64,000 bases of DNA from Marinobacter salexigens (lineage in GTDB: Bacteria; Pseudomonadota; Gammaproteobacteria; Pseudomonadales; Oleiphilaceae): contig NZ_NIHC01000001.1 in NCBI RefSeq assembly GCF_002806945.1, positions 1 through 64,000 of the forward strand. Reading direction: 5' to 3'. The notes beneath the pieces were generated by a model that was given only the letters and a program-made list of their open reading frames with translations, made no database searches and was not told the DNA's origin. This document shows positions 24,819 to 35,473 of the stretch, in pieces (within the stretch, counting starts at the first letter, position 1; each line of letters begins with the position of its first letter). The translations under genes were made by a program, and so were the position numbers.

Positions 24819-26138
24819 ATGAGTTTTTCTTCACTCGGTCTTTCCGAGCAGCTGGTCCGTGCAACTACCGACCAGGGCTATGAAACCCCATCCCCCATTC
24901 AGCTTCAGGCTATTCCTGCTGTACTTTCTGGCAAGGATATAATGGCGGCCGCCCAAACGGGCACGGGAAAAACAGCCGGTTTTACACTGCCATTGCTGCA
25001 GCGGTTGGCTGCGAACCCCCGCACAGGTAAAGGCCCCCGCGCGCTGATTCTGGCGCCTACACGGGAGTTGGCGGCGCAGGTTCACGACAGCGTTAACCTG
25101 TACAGCAAATACGTTCCCACCAAAGCCGCTGTGGTTTTTGGTGGCGTTAAAATCAATCCGCAGATGATGAAGCTGCGCAAAGGCCTGGACGTACTGGTAG
25201 CAACACCGGGGCGCCTGATGGACCTGTACCAGCAAAATGCGGTGCGCTTTAACGAGGTGGAAATCCTCGTGCTGGACGAAGCCGACCGCATGTTGGACAT
25301 GGGCTTTATTCGCGATATTAAAAAAATTCTCGCGCTGCTGCCAGCCAAACGCCAGAACCTGCTGTTCTCGGCCACCTTCTCCGGTGAGATCCGGACGTTG
25401 GCTAAAGGCCTTCTCGACAATCCGGTACAGATCGATGTTGCAGTCAGAAATACCACAGCCGAAAGTGTAAAGCAGTCGGTGTATGCCGTTGATCAGAACC
25501 AGAAAACCGCTCTTCTGAGCAAGCTGGTGCGTGATAACAGCTGGGAGCAGGTGCTGGTGTTTACCCGCACCAAACACGGTGCTAACCGCCTGACCCAGAA
25601 GCTGGAAAGAGACGGCATCACAGCCGCAGCCATACACGGCAACAAGTCTCAGGGTGCCCGCACCCGTGCGCTGGCGGATTTTAAGCAAGGCGAGGTTCGG
25701 GTTCTGGTTGCTACAGATATTGCTGCACGTGGTCTGGATATCAAACAGCTACCGCAGGTGGTTAACTTTGAGCTGCCTAACGTACCGGAAGACTACGTGC
25801 ACCGCATCGGCCGAACCGGTCGGGCGGGTGAGAGTGGCCATGCGCTGTCATTGGTGAGTGCCGATGAGCTCAAGATGCTGGTTGGCATCGAAAAGCTGAT
25901 CAAAAAGCAGCTGCCGCGCAAGGAAATGGAAGGTTTCGAGCCCAAGAACCACGTGGCCATGAAGCCCAAGGCAAAAGCGGACCCAAGCCGCGCTCGAAAT
26001 CGCAGCGGCGGTAACGGACGCCCGGGTGGCAAGCCTCGCAGCTTCGGCGACAAGCCAGGTGGGCGCAGTGGTGGTCGTAGCCAGAATGGCGGTGGTCAGC
26101 GCGGACGTTCTTCGGGACAGCGCCAAAGCCAGAGCTAA
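24819..26138 (+). CDS. rhlE: ATP-dependent RNA helicase RhlE (DEAD box)
   Basis: A 439-residue helicase. It has Walker A A-Q-T-G-T-G-K-T (45-52), D-E-A-D (153-156), S-A-T and [10 protein letters not shown]. The tail from about residue 380 is basic and Gly/Arg/Ser rich, an RNA-binding low-complexity extension usual for RhlE. It unwinds RNA in ribosome assembly and turnover. The start at 24819 has AAGAG 10 bases upstream. Confidence 0.93.
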   Translation: MSFSSLGLSEQLVRATTDQGYETPSPIQLQAIPAVLSGKDIMAAAQTGTGKTAGFTLPLLQRLAANPRTGKGPRALILAPTRELAAQVHDSVNLYSKYVPTKAAVVFGGVKINPQMMKLRKGLDVLVATPGRLMDLYQQNAVRFNEVEILVLDEADRMLDMGFIRDIKKILALLPAKRQNLLFSATFSGEIRTLAKGLLDNPVQIDVAVRNTTAESVKQSVYAVDQNQKTALLSKLVRDNSWEQVLVFTRTKHGANRLTQKLERDGITAAAIHGNKSQGARTRALADFKQGEVRVLVATDIAARGLDIKQLPQVVNFELPNVPEDYVHRIGRTGRAGESGHALSLVSADELKMLVGIEKLIKKQLPRKEMEGFEPKNHVAMKPKAKADPSRARNRSGGNGRPGGKPRSFGDKPGGRSGGRSQNGGGQRGRSSGQRQSQS

Positions 26139-26186
26139 AGCGCAAAAAGCATCTACCCGTGCGTGGGTGCTTTATAGCAACTTGTA

Positions 26187-26225
26187 TAACCAAAAACGGA
26201 GCCTGTGAGGCTCCGTTTTTGGTTA
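26187..26225. terminator. Bidirectional terminator between rhlE and ompW
   Basis: A perfect 17-bp stem (26187-26203 with 26209-26225) and a 5-base loop, with A5 and T5 runs in the arms so it works in both directions. It lies between two convergent genes. Confidence 0.93.
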
Positions 26226-26243
26226 TGGATTACAGAGTCGGGA

Positions 26244-26903
26244 TCAGAATTTGTAAGTGAAGCCAACCATGTAGACCATTGGGTCGATTTCGACGTCGAA
26301 ATCGTCCAGTGTTTCAACTTTGGCTGTGGTGTCGATATCTGCCCACCAAACAGCAGCGTTCAGACCAAAATTCTCGCTGAGCATGTAATCCAAGCCGATC
26401 TCAGCGGCAACGCCTACGCTGTCATCCAACTCGATATCCAGGCCAGAGAGCGCGCCTGTGGTTTTTTCTTCAAAGAACGTAGTGTAGTTAACCCCTACCC
26501 CAACATATGGCTGCAGGGCGGAACCGCTGTGCATGGGGAAATACTGCAGTGTCAGCGTAGGAGGCAAATGCTTGGTCTCAGCAATCTTGCCAAGGCTTTC
26601 AATATCGCCTGCACCACTAATGTTGTGCTTGAATGGGGTAGCCCCCAAGATGCCTACGCCAAGATTGCTGGTAAACATGTAGGTTGCGCGAATACCGAGT
26701 TGCGAATTGGCGTCTACTGCAACGCGGGCGTCACTGCCTAAAACGGCAACGCCATTTGCCGTGATCACATCGCTGGAATCATCCGGCGCCACATGCACAA
26801 CACCGGCACGCAGAATAAAATCACCAGCTTCGAAAGCCTGGGCTGCGGGCGCAACAGCCATAACAGCGGCGGCCATAACACTGAGTTTGAACGTACGGGA
26901 CAT
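26244..26903 (-). CDS. ompW: OmpW-family outer membrane protein
   Basis: A 219-residue eight-stranded barrel precursor. A signal peptide ends at A-Q-A near residue 22, followed by the OmpW opening F-E-A-G-D-F-I-L-R-A-G-V-V-H-V-A-P-D-D, and the protein ends in G-F-T-Y-K-F, a C-terminal Phe recognised by BamA. The start at ATG 26903 is chosen because GGAG is 6 bases upstream; ATG 26909 touches the GGAG. It forms a narrow hydrophobic channel. Confidence 0.93.
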   Translation of the reverse strand: MSRTFKLSVMAAAVMAVAPAAQAFEAGDFILRAGVVHVAPDDSSDVITANGVAVLGSDARVAVDANSQLGIRATYMFTSNLGVGILGATPFKHNISGAGDIESLGKIAETKHLPPTLTLQYFPMHSGSALQPYVGVGVNYTTFFEEKTTGALSGLDIELDDSVGVAAEIGLDYMLSENFGLNAAVWWADIDTTAKVETLDDFDVEIDPMVYMVGFTYKF

Positions 26904-27062
26904 AAACATCTCCTGATAACCTGAATCGTTGATGCGTTCAGATTAAAGATCATGGAGATAGAGAACTTGATATAGCGCAATTATTGCGAGCGGGTGAACC
27001 GCGTTACAACGGCAAATTGACGCAACTCAAGAAATGGGCCGGGAACGTATATTTTCTGGTTG

Positions 27063-27533
27063 TCAGGCAGAGTCTTTTTTGCTGCCGGGGATGCGTGCGT
27101 CAGGTACAAAAACGTCGCGTACGGTGATAGGTTCACCCATGGCATTCTGTACCTGTATTGTCTGGACAGGTTGTCCGGTTGCGCGGTCCCGTAAATCCAG
27201 TGGCGCTTCATCGGGCGCGGGATTCCACTTGTCGCCCCACTGGCGCAGAGCAATAACAACAGGGAACAGATCCCGACCTTTTTCGGTAAGCCGGTACTCG
27301 AAGCGGGAGCCGTGCTCGCCTGCTTCCACTTTTTTCAGCACCTCATTGTCCACGAGTCGGGCAAGGCGGTCGCACAGAATATTCTTGGCAATACCCAACT
27401 CCTGCTGAAAATCCACAAAGCGCCGGGTACCGTACATGGCGTGCAGCACAATAAGCAGGGACCACCAATCGCCTACCTGGTTCAGGGCGCGGGCGACGGA
27501 GCAATTGGAATCATCAAAACGTTTTCTGGCCAT
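27063..27533 (-). CDS. HxlR-family transcriptional regulator
   Basis: A 156-residue winged-helix protein. The family signature is seen as D-S-N-C-S-V-A-R-A-L-N-Q-V-G-D-W-W-S-L-L-I with Cys-12, then F-x-x-E-L-G-I-A-K-N-I-L-C-D-R-L and Y-R-L-T-E-K-G-R-D-L. HxlR proteins often sense aldehydes or quinones through that Cys. It is divergent from the old yellow enzyme gene with a 149-base gap, so it probably controls it. Confidence 0.92.
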   Translation of the reverse strand: MARKRFDDSNCSVARALNQVGDWWSLLIVLHAMYGTRRFVDFQQELGIAKNILCDRLARLVDNEVLKKVEAGEHGSRFEYRLTEKGRDLFPVVIALRQWGDKWNPAPDEAPLDLRDRATGQPVQTIQVQNAMGEPITVRDVFVPDARIPGSKKDSA

Positions 27534-27682
27534 GACAACAAGTGTACATAATAAGGTTGCATCTTAAAACCAGATTAAATAAAGTTGCTTTAAGAGACCA
27601 AATTAGTGAGGTAGCTATCTGGCTGCCATGTCACTGCAACCAAAATCCATAGCGAAACCGACGTTTCCAGGAGTAGTTACTG

Positions 27683-28795
27683 ATGACCGTAAATCTGGGC
27701 CCCATGTTTCAACCTTTCGATATCCACAATCTCACGCTGCGCAATCGCGTTGCTATGGCGCCAATGACCCGCAACTTCTCGCCCAAAGGCGTGCCCGGTG
27801 AAAACGTGGTGGCCTATTACCAGCGCCGTGCCGAGGCGGGTGTTGGCCTTATTATCACCGAAGGTACAACGGTGAATCATCCCGCTGCAAACGGTTACCC
27901 CAATGTTCCCCAGTTTCATGGCGATGAAGCGCTTGCGGGCTGGAAAAATGTGGTGGATGCAGTACATGAGGCGGGTGGTGCTATCTTCCCGCAGCTTTGG
28001 CACGTGGGTGCGGTGCGTAAGGAAGGCACAGATCCGGATCCGACAGTGCCAGGTTATAGCCCGTCTGGCTTGTTTGCGCCGGGCAAGCCAAACGGCAAGG
28101 CAATGAGTAAAGAAGATATTGACGATGTGATCGCCGCCTTTGCTGATGCCGCACAGGATGCCAAAGCACTGGGGTTTGACGGCGTTGAGATTCACGGCGC
28201 TCACGGCTACTTGCTTGACCAGTTTCTGTGGGAAGGCACCAACCAGCGGGATGATGAGTACGGCGGCAGCATGGAAAATCGCCTGCGCTTTGTGGTGGAA
28301 ATTGTAGAAGCCGTTCGCCACCGTGTAGGCCCGGAATTCCCCATCATGCTGCGTTTCTCTCAGTGGAAACAGCAGGATTACGAAGCGAAGCTGGTGAGCA
28401 GCCCGGAAGAGCTGGAGCAGTTCCTGAAACCACTGGTTGAAGCCGGTGTGGATATCTTCCACGCATCAACCCGCCGTTTCTGGGAGCCGGAATTTGAAGG
28501 CTCCAGCCTCAACCTGGCAGGTTGGACGCAGAAGCTGTCTGGTAAGCCCACCATGTCGGTTGGCAGCGTTGGCCTGACGGAAGATTTCATCAGTGGCACC
28601 ATGGCCAGTAAGCAAGAGTCAGTTGAGCAGTCTGGCATTGATGAGCTGGTAGAGCGCATGAATAACCATGAATTCGAACTGATTGCTGTGGGCCGCGCAC
28701 TGCTGCAGGACCCTGAATGGCTGACCAAAGTGCAGGAAGGGCGGCTTGGCGAAGTGGACGATTTCGCCCGCAAATCCCTTACCAAACTGTACTGA
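27683..28795 (+). CDS. NADH:flavin oxidoreductase, old yellow enzyme family
   Basis: A 370-residue TIM-barrel flavoprotein. It has A-P-M-T-R near residue 25, E-G-T near 59, and the catalytic block E-I-H-G-A-H-G-Y-L-L-D-Q-F-L; the H-G-A-H pair binds the substrate carbonyl. C-terminal V-G-R-A-L-L-Q-D-P-E-W is the FMN phosphate motif. It reduces activated alkenes such as enones. Divergent from its probable regulator (HxlR). Confidence 0.93.
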   Translation: MTVNLGPMFQPFDIHNLTLRNRVAMAPMTRNFSPKGVPGENVVAYYQRRAEAGVGLIITEGTTVNHPAANGYPNVPQFHGDEALAGWKNVVDAVHEAGGAIFPQLWHVGAVRKEGTDPDPTVPGYSPSGLFAPGKPNGKAMSKEDIDDVIAAFADAAQDAKALGFDGVEIHGAHGYLLDQFLWEGTNQRDDEYGGSMENRLRFVVEIVEAVRHRVGPEFPIMLRFSQWKQQDYEAKLVSSPEELEQFLKPLVEAGVDIFHASTRRFWEPEFEGSSLNLAGWTQKLSGKPTMSVGSVGLTEDFISGTMASKQESVEQSGIDELVERMNNHEFELIAVGRALLQDPEWLTKVQEGRLGEVDDFARKSLTKLY

Positions 28796-28813
28796 GTTTA
28801 TTGCAGGTGAATT

Positions 28814-28836
28814 GGTATCCGGGTGCCCCGGATACC
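28814..28836. terminator. Stem-loop between OYE gene and pntB
   Basis: A perfect 10-bp stem (28814-28823 with 28827-28836) and a 3-base loop in the gap between two convergent genes. No strong T run follows on either side. Confidence 0.7.
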
Positions 28837-28858
28837 GCATCTATCAAGCTTATTCAGT

Positions 28859-30256
28859 TTAGTCCCTCAGCCCGTTAACCAGCTTATCGATGCTGTCTTT
28901 GGCATCCCCAAACAGCATACGGGCGTTGTCTTTGAAGAACAGCGGGTTTTCCACCCCGGAATAACCCGTTGCCATACCTCGTTTTAAAATCACCACCTGC
29001 CGTGCCTTCCAAACCTCCAGCACTGGCATGCCGGCAATGGGGCTGCCCGGGTCTTCTGCGGCAGCCGGGTTTACCGTATCGTTGGCGCCGATCACCAGCA
29101 CTACATCCGTTGTCGGGAAATCGGCGTTGATTTCGTCCATCTCCAGCACAATGTCATAGGGCACATGAGCTTCTGCCAGCAGTACGTTCATGTGGCCGGG
29201 CAGGCGACCAGCGACCGGGTGAATACCAAAGCGTACATTTACCCCACGTTCCCTCAGCATCTTGGTCATATCGCTGACCCCGCTCTGAGCTTGCGCCACC
29301 GCCATGCCGTAACCCGGGACGATAATGACTGAATCGGCGTTGCGCATTTCCTCGCACACCTCATCTGCACTGATCTCTACCGCCACCTGATCCTCAGAGC
29401 CCGCTGTGGCAGAACTGCTGCTGGTCTGGCCAAAGCCGCCGAGGATCACGCTGATGAACGAACGGTTCATGGCCTTGCACATGATGTAACTGAGTATGGC
29501 ACCGCTGCTTCCTACCAGTGCGCCGGTCACAATCAGCAGGTCGTTGCCCAGCATGAAGCCAATAGAAGCCGCAGCCCAGCCGGAGTAGCTGTTAAGCATG
29601 GACACCACCACCGGCATGTCGGCACCGCCAATGGCCATGATCAGGTGTATACCCAAAACAGAGGCAATGACGGTCATCAGAATCAGGGCGAGTATGCCCA
29701 GTGCCATGCTTTCGGTGCCCAGGAACCAGGCTCCCAGCAGCACAGAGACGGCAATCGCCGCCAGATTCATCAAGTGCCGACCGGGCAGAGTCAGGGCTTT
29801 GCTGTCGATGCGGCCATCCAGCTTGCCGCAGGCCACCAGCGAGCCGGTGAAGGTAACTGCACCGATAAAGATGCCCACAAACACTTCCACCAGTTTGATG
29901 GTGTGCTCGGCACCCGTGCTGTGAATCAGCGGATCTATATAACCGGTAAAGCCTACCAATACTGCCGCCAGGCCGACAAAACTGTGCAGCAATGCCACCA
30001 GTTGTGGCATCTGGGTCATTTCTACCTTGTTGGCGATCATAATGCCGATACTGGCACCCACCAGTACCGCAATCACAATGGCGGCGAGCCCGCTGTCGCT
30101 GACACTGGCCATGGTGGCCACTAATGCAATGAGAATGCCGGCAACCCCGTAAAGATTGCCGCGGCGGGCGGATTCCTGATGGCTCAGGCCACCCAGGCTG
30201 AGAATAAACAATACGCTGGCGACCACGTAGGCCACACTAACGAGTCCTGTACTCAT
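28859..30256 (-). CDS. pntB: NAD(P) transhydrogenase subunit beta
   Basis: A 465-residue protein with about nine membrane segments in the first 270 residues and a C-terminal NADP-binding domain with [12 protein letters not shown] and [14 protein letters not shown]. With PntA it couples proton entry to hydride transfer from NADH to NADP. It starts 12 bases after the pntA stop. Confidence 0.97.
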   Translation of the reverse strand: MSTGLVSVAYVVASVLFILSLGGLSHQESARRGNLYGVAGILIALVATMASVSDSGLAAIVIAVLVGASIGIMIANKVEMTQMPQLVALLHSFVGLAAVLVGFTGYIDPLIHSTGAEHTIKLVEVFVGIFIGAVTFTGSLVACGKLDGRIDSKALTLPGRHLMNLAAIAVSVLLGAWFLGTESMALGILALILMTVIASVLGIHLIMAIGGADMPVVVSMLNSYSGWAAASIGFMLGNDLLIVTGALVGSSGAILSYIMCKAMNRSFISVILGGFGQTSSSSATAGSEDQVAVEISADEVCEEMRNADSVIIVPGYGMAVAQAQSGVSDMTKMLRERGVNVRFGIHPVAGRLPGHMNVLLAEAHVPYDIVLEMDEINADFPTTDVVLVIGANDTVNPAAAEDPGSPIAGMPVLEVWKARQVVILKRGMATGYSGVENPLFFKDNARMLFGDAKDSIDKLVNGLRD

Positions 30257-30268
30257 GGTGGTGACCCC

Positions 30269-31846
30269 TTATTTGCGGAACATGTTTAGCATGCGATGGG
30301 TGACCCGGAAGCCGCCCCCTACGTTGATGCTGGCAATCAGCACCGCCACAAACGCCATAATTCCGACAGCGACGTTATTCGCCTGAGCCAGATGCAGTAT
30401 GGCGCCAATCACGATAATGCCGCTGATGGCGTTGGTAACGCTCATCAGGGGCGTATGCAGGGAAGCGGTCACGTTCCACACCACCTGCCAGCCAATAAAG
30501 CAGGCCAGCACAAACACCGTGAAGTGGCGCAGGAAGCTCTCCGGCGCATAAGCACCCACGCCATAGAGTGCCGCAAGGGTGACAATTAACACGGCACCTT
30601 TGCCAATCAGGCTGCGGCGTTGGGATTCCTTGTGCGCGGCAGCCTTCTGTTCTGCTGAGGGCTCTTCTGTGCCCGGTGCAGGTTTGGGGCTGGTGGGTGT
30701 TTGTGGTTGCGGTGGCGGCCAGGTGACGTCCTGGTCGAGCACAACCGTGAGACCACGAATCACGTCGTCATCCATGTTCACCTTTGGCTGGCCGTCTTTT
30801 TCCGGGGTCAGTTCAGTCATCAGGTGAAACAGGTTGGTGGCGTAGAGGTCACTGGCAACCTTGGCCATACGGCTGGGCAGATCTGTGTAGCCGATCAGCG
30901 TAACGTCGTGTTGTTCGACTATTTTGCCGGGCTCGGTGAGTTCGCAGTTGCCGCCCCGCTCTGACGCCAGATCCACAATCACACTGCCGGGTTTCATGGA
31001 TTTTACCATGTCTTCTGTGATCAGTTTCGGTGCCGGCTTACCGGGAATCAGAGCGGTGGTGATGATGATATCCACCTCTTTGGCCTGCTCTGCGAACAGC
31101 GCCATTTCCGCCTTGATGAATTCGTCGCTCATCTGCTTGGCGTAACCACCGGTACCGCTGCCTTCTTCCTCGCCGAAATCCAGCTGCAGAAATTCCGCGC
31201 CCATACTTTCAATCTGCTCTTTCACTTCCAGCCGGGTATCAAACGCCCGGACAATAGCCCCCAGGCTGTTGGCAGCACCCACAGCCGCTAGCCCGGCCAC
31301 CCCCGCACCAATAACCATTACCTTGGCCGGTGGCACCTTGCCCGCTGCGGTTATCTGGCCTGTGAAAAAGCGTCCGAAGTGATTGGCCGCTTCCACCACC
31401 GCACGATACCCGGCGATGTTGGCCATGGCGCTCAGGGCATCCATTTTCTGGGCGCGGCTGATTCGGGGCAAACTGTCGATGGCAAAGGTGGTGATTTTCC
31501 GGCCAGCTAACTGGTTCAGCAGGTCGGAGTTCTGGGCCGGCCAGATATAGCTGACAAGAAAGGCACCTTCCTTCATCAGATCGGCTTCATGCTTGCCCAG
31601 CGCAGGATTCAGCATAGGGGCGCGAACCTTCAGAATGAAATCCGCCTCGCCCCATAATGACGTTGTGTCTTCGGCAATGGTGGCGCCAACAGCCTCATAG
31701 GCTTCATCGCGATAATGCGCTGACTCGCCGGCGCCGGATTCGACCACAACCTCGTATCCCAGGCCGATCAGTTTGTGTACGGAAGGTGGTGTCGCTGCAA
31801 CCCTTCGCTCGTCTGTAAATATTTCTTTGGGTATGCCGATCCTCAT
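30269..31846 (-). CDS. pntA: NAD(P) transhydrogenase subunit alpha
   Basis: A 525-residue protein: an N-terminal NAD-binding domain ([19 protein letters not shown] near 177), a Pro/Glu-rich linker (about 380-410), and four C-terminal membrane segments. The single-chain alpha matches the enterobacterial two-gene type rather than the three-gene type of alphaproteobacteria. It is upstream of pntB in one operon and divergent from the MarC-family gene. Confidence 0.97.
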   Translation of the reverse strand: MRIGIPKEIFTDERRVAATPPSVHKLIGLGYEVVVESGAGESAHYRDEAYEAVGATIAEDTTSLWGEADFILKVRAPMLNPALGKHEADLMKEGAFLVSYIWPAQNSDLLNQLAGRKITTFAIDSLPRISRAQKMDALSAMANIAGYRAVVEAANHFGRFFTGQITAAGKVPPAKVMVIGAGVAGLAAVGAANSLGAIVRAFDTRLEVKEQIESMGAEFLQLDFGEEEGSGTGGYAKQMSDEFIKAEMALFAEQAKEVDIIITTALIPGKPAPKLITEDMVKSMKPGSVIVDLASERGGNCELTEPGKIVEQHDVTLIGYTDLPSRMAKVASDLYATNLFHLMTELTPEKDGQPKVNMDDDVIRGLTVVLDQDVTWPPPQPQTPTSPKPAPGTEEPSAEQKAAAHKESQRRSLIGKGAVLIVTLAALYGVGAYAPESFLRHFTVFVLACFIGWQVVWNVTASLHTPLMSVTNAISGIIVIGAILHLAQANNVAVGIMAFVAVLIASINVGGGFRVTHRMLNMFRK

Positions 31847-32003
31847 GATGCAAAAGCCCTTTGTTTGAACCGATGAAATGAAGTAAAACTATCTACAGCC
31901 TAGTGCAACCTCAGGACTTTGCTTGTCATACGTTCTGTTGCGTACGGCAAAAAACCGGATAAAACGCTATGCTTGGCGTCTTTGCATAGACCGGAATACT
32001 TCG

Positions 32004-32642
32004 ATGTTTGAGACGTTTTTCAGCACTTATATCAGCAGCACCATCCGCTTCGTGTTCCTGTTGGCGCCGTTTTTTGCGGTGTCCATGTTCATTGCCCTGA
32101 CCCGTGGGCTACCCGCTGCTGAAAAGGCCTCAATCATCCGCCGGGCGTGTATTGCCGCATCTGTTATGGGTGTCTTGTTGTTCTTTGGCGGCCCGGTACT
32201 GTTCAGTGCTATTGGCATTACCCTGAACTCCTTCCGTATTGGCGCAGGCACCTTGCTGTTCCTCACCGCTATCAGCCTGGTCACCAGCGGCACCCGCAAC
32301 CACGCCACCGGCCTGCCGGAAGAAGACCGTGACGATGTGGCAGTGGTGCCCTTGGCGGTGCCCATCATGATTGGCCCGGCTACCATCGGTGCTATTCTGG
32401 TCTACGGTGCTGAACTCAAGAATGCCCCGGAAGTTGCCGGAGGGCTGTTAGGTCTGCTTTCCGGCCTGTTGATTCTGGGTATTTTGCTGCATTTGTCTGG
32501 CTACTTGGAAAAAGCCCTGGGTAAGACCGGCCTTAACATCCTCTCCAAAATCAGCGGTCTGGTACTCTCGGCTATGGCGGCTGAAATTATTCTGACAGGC
32601 ATCACCGGCTTTATTGCCAGTTCGGGATTAATGGGAGCTTAA
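32004..32642 (+). CDS. MarC-family membrane protein
   Basis: A 212-residue protein with six membrane segments. It has F-F-A-V-S-M-F-I-A-L-T and the later block P-L-A-V-P-I-M-I-G-P-A-T-I-G-A, matching the MarC/UPF0056 family (function unsettled). The start at ATG 32004 is used; the longer frame from 31923 adds a non-family basic extension. It is followed 9 bases later by the ChaC-like gene. Confidence 0.88.
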   Translation: MFETFFSTYISSTIRFVFLLAPFFAVSMFIALTRGLPAAEKASIIRRACIAASVMGVLLFFGGPVLFSAIGITLNSFRIGAGTLLFLTAISLVTSGTRNHATGLPEEDRDDVAVVPLAVPIMIGPATIGAILVYGAELKNAPEVAGGLLGLLSGLLILGILLHLSGYLEKALGKTGLNILSKISGLVLSAMAAEIILTGITGFIASSGLMGA

Positions 32643-32651
32643 GAAAGTACA

Positions 32652-33215
32652 ATGTCTGCAGACACCACAGAGCACAATCGCAACCGGCAGGATTTCTCTG
32701 GTATCGACTCCATCTGGTTGTTTGGTTACGGCTCGCTGATTTACAAAGTGGATTTTCCATACTTGGAAAAGCGCCCCGCATCCATTCAGGGCTGGGCGCG
32801 CCGGTTCTGGCAGGGTTCTCACGATCATCGCGGTACGCCAGAAGCACCGGGCAGGGTGGTGACCTTGATCGAGAAGCCGGGAGCTACCTGCAAAGGTATG
32901 GCGTTCCGGGTATCACCGAAGGTATTTGAGCATTTGGATGTGCGGGAGAAGAATGGCTACCTGCGATTCACCACAACGTTGACGTTCGGTGATGGCAGCC
33001 ATGGCGAGGGGTTGGTTTACATTGCAACTGAGGACAATGCAGCCTTTCTTGGCGATGCGCCGGACGCGGATATAGCTCGTCAGATTGCTTCTGCGGTTGG
33101 GCCTAGCGGTCCCAACTCCGAATATCTGCTTCGGCTCGCTGAATCGTTGCGTGCGCTGGGTGACGAGTGTACTCATACTTTCGCAATTGAGTCCCATCTC
33201 AAGAAAGACTCCTGA
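32652..33215 (+). CDS. ChaC-like gamma-glutamylcyclotransferase
   Basis: A 187-residue protein. The opening W-L-F-G-Y-G-S-L-I-Y-K is the substrate-binding glycine loop of the gamma-glutamylcyclotransferase fold. D-V-R-E-K-N-G-Y follows, where the Glu is the likely acid/base residue (ChaC family V-x-x-R-E-x-x-G-Y). It probably degrades glutathione to 5-oxoproline and Cys-Gly. A repeat element starts 25 bases after its stop. Confidence 0.9.
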   Translation: MSADTTEHNRNRQDFSGIDSIWLFGYGSLIYKVDFPYLEKRPASIQGWARRFWQGSHDHRGTPEAPGRVVTLIEKPGATCKGMAFRVSPKVFEHLDVREKNGYLRFTTTLTFGDGSHGEGLVYIATEDNAAFLGDAPDADIARQIASAVGPSGPNSEYLLRLAESLRALGDECTHTFAIESHLKKDS

Positions 33216-33239
33216 GCAAGAGCTTTGGCTTCGGGGAGG

Positions 33240-33348
33240 CAACCAGGGGCGGGGCACCTTCCAAAACACGCTGTGAATACGTCCGTGTACGCTTGGCTCC
33301 GCCATCCCTGGCTCCGCACAGTTTTGGAAGGTGCCCCGCCCCCGGTTG
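33240..33348 (+). repeat. Variable-arm hairpin repeat, copy A
   Basis: A 28-nt left arm (33240-33267) and right arm (33321-33348) pair at 27 of 28 positions around a 53-nt core (33268-33320) that begins ACGCTGTGAATACGTCC and ends GGCTCCGCACA. The core is shared with copies B, C and D; the arms are largely copy-specific. It lies between the convergent ChaC and EamA genes, ending 3 bases from the EamA stop codon. Confidence 0.93.
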
Positions 33349-33350
33349 CA

Positions 33351-34268
33351 TCAGGCTTCGGCGGTGGCCGTCTGTTGCTCATCTCGGGTAGCAGGATTAA
33401 AGCCCCTGGGAGGTGATTTACGGCGCTGGTTCAGGCCGATCATCACCAGCGGCACAACAACCATCAAGCTGCCCACCAGGAACCACCAGTCCGGTACTTC
33501 GTTAAACCAGATCCAGCCAATACCTACCGCCCAGATCAGCCCAGTGTATTCAGCACTGGTCACCTGATTGGCATCCACCTGCCGGTAGGCCAATAAAACG
33601 GTGATGTTATAACCCAGAATAAAAAATGCCGACGCCGTGGCAGTAAACAGAATCTCCGGATGCCAGGACGCACCCTGCTGCCACTCCCATAAAGCGAGCA
33701 GGCCAGCAGCGGGTATCACCAACAAGTAGTTGAGAAACAACTTGTGCACCGTGGTCTGGCCCTTGGGCAGCTTGCGCACCATCACCGCATTGATCGCCAA
33801 TGTAATCGCCGAACCCAGTGCCCCGGCAACCGCCCAGTTGAACTCAACCGGGCGCAGGATAACGATGATGCCCGCGAATCCACTGAATACTGCAAGTACA
33901 CTTAAAGGCGACAGCGACTCCCGGAAGATAACCACCGAAAACACCATCACCAGAATCGGAGCTGCATAAAACACGGCGTTGGCGGTGGCCAGTGGCAGGT
34001 TGCTCAGGGCTACGATCATGCACAGCAGGCCCACCAGATGAACGTGCGCTCTTATGGCGTGCACCTTGATACCGGCAAACAGGTTGGTGCGGTCGACCTT
34101 GCGGGCCAGGGGTAGCAAAAACACGAGGGTGATCAGGCAGCGTAGAAATGCAAACTGCAGAATGGGTGCGCCGGGCTCCATCAGTTTGATAAACACGTCA
34201 GAGATGAGCGCCATGGCGTTGCCAAGCACAAGCAAAAGAATTGCGCTGTTTACAGTTTTACCTGACAT
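33351..34268 (-). CDS. EamA/DMT-family transporter
   Basis: A 305-residue protein with ten membrane segments from two EamA repeats, the drug/metabolite exporter layout. The start at ATG 34268 removes a 61-residue polar extension present in the longer frame that would run across the divergent promoter region and into the LysR gene. The C-terminal tail is basic. Divergent from the LysR gene at 34396, which may regulate it. Substrate unknown. Confidence 0.87.
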   Translation of the reverse strand: MSGKTVNSAILLLVLGNAMALISDVFIKLMEPGAPILQFAFLRCLITLVFLLPLARKVDRTNLFAGIKVHAIRAHVHLVGLLCMIVALSNLPLATANAVFYAAPILVMVFSVVIFRESLSPLSVLAVFSGFAGIIVILRPVEFNWAVAGALGSAITLAINAVMVRKLPKGQTTVHKLFLNYLLVIPAAGLLALWEWQQGASWHPEILFTATASAFFILGYNITVLLAYRQVDANQVTSAEYTGLIWAVGIGWIWFNEVPDWWFLVGSLMVVVPLVMIGLNQRRKSPPRGFNPATRDEQQTATAEA

Positions 34269-34395
34269 CGTTTTCTTACCTGAGACACGGGGGGGATGAA
34301 TAAAGCGCACACATAGAAAGTGGCAGTTACAGTCTACTTGGGTTTTAATATCCGATAAAATGATGTTTCTTACTGGTCTATTAGATAAATAGATA

Positions 34396-35343
34396 ATGAA
34401 GCTGCCACCTCTCAGAGCCCTACCCGTATTCGAAGCGGTTGCCCGCCTCAACAGTTTTTCATTGGCTGCCGAGGAGTTGGCAGTAAGCCAGAGTGCGGTG
34501 AGCCATCAGATCAAACAACTCGAAACCTATCTTGGAGAGCAGCTGTTTTTACGCGGCGGGCGCACACTCGCGTTAACCGATGAGGGACGGCAGTATCTTG
34601 ATGCCGTCAGCACGGCTTTGCTGCAAATAGAGCGGGCCAGTGAAAAGCTGTTAGGGCATGAAGAATCGCGGTTGCGGCTTGCGTTGTTCAGTTCCTTTGC
34701 TGTTCGCTGGTTGGTACCGAGGCTGCCCGACCTGCAGCGGCAGCACCCCCAAGTAGAGCTGGCGCTGGAAATGACCAGCGAAAATCCGGTGCTGTCTGAT
34801 CGTGTGGCGGACTGCTTTATTACCATTAATCAGGACTCACCAGCATACAGCTACGAACTGTTATACGTGGAACAACTGTTTCCCGTATGCAGTCAGGATT
34901 ATTGGCAGCGGATTTGTAGAGAGCTGGGGCGAGAGGCCGCCGCAACAGGACGTGATGAGTCGGCCATGACCACCGCTGAGGTGGCGCAGTATCCTTTGCT
35001 ATCTACCCACAGTATTTATGATAAGGCCGCTGGAGATTGGGAGGCCTGGTATCAGACGGTGGGCGAAACACTACCAACAAGCGCTCGCGTTCAGCACTTC
35101 AGTCACATGCTGCTGGCCTTGGAAGCGGCGCGTCACCACCAAGGCATTGCCCTGACCAACGATTACATGCTGAGTACCCGAAAGGATTCTGAGGAATTTG
35201 TGCGCTTGCCATGCCACCCTCTGATCACCGGCGACCGGTTTTATTTTGCCTGGAAAACCAGCCGAAGAAGGGAGCGGAGCATACAGCTTCTGAGGGGCTG
35301 GCTGGTGGATGAAGCCATCAGAGGGGGACTCAGATCACAATGA
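34396..35343 (+). CDS. LysR-family regulator (GcvA-like)
   Basis: A 315-residue regulator. Its N-terminal helix-turn-helix reads L-P-P-L-R-A-L-P-V-F-E-A-V-A-R...S-F-S-L-A-A-E-E-L-A-V-S-Q-S-A-V-S-H-Q-I, close to the GcvA subgroup, and a periplasmic-binding-like effector domain follows. No clear ribosome site is seen. Divergent from the EamA transporter gene and upstream of the Tat-exported oxidase gene; either may be its target. Confidence 0.92.
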   Translation: MKLPPLRALPVFEAVARLNSFSLAAEELAVSQSAVSHQIKQLETYLGEQLFLRGGRTLALTDEGRQYLDAVSTALLQIERASEKLLGHEESRLRLALFSSFAVRWLVPRLPDLQRQHPQVELALEMTSENPVLSDRVADCFITINQDSPAYSYELLYVEQLFPVCSQDYWQRICRELGREAAATGRDESAMTTAEVAQYPLLSTHSIYDKAAGDWEAWYQTVGETLPTSARVQHFSHMLLALEAARHHQGIALTNDYMLSTRKDSEEFVRLPCHPLITGDRFYFAWKTSRRRERSIQLLRGWLVDEAIRGGLRSQ

Positions 35344-35473
35344 TGGGAAATTGACCCTTTGTATCTGCTTTTGCGTCGCTAGTGCTATCGGAGAATAATC
35401 TTGCAGCGGGTATCCTTGTTTCAACAGTAACAAAACTGCGCGTAGTCACCAACGCAGTGAACAAGGAACCACC

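Noticed and set aside
24831..25688. A 285-residue open frame on the minus strand
   Set aside because: Antisense shadow of rhlE, which has every DEAD-box motif; the reverse frame has no ribosome site or domain.
27677..28462. A 261-residue minus-strand frame
   Set aside because: Antisense to the old yellow enzyme gene, whose motifs are complete.
33351..34451. Longer 366-residue form of the EamA protein
   Set aside because: The extra N-terminal 61 residues are polar, lack a ribosome site, and would overlap the LysR gene and its promoter region; the family starts at the membrane segment after ATG 34268.
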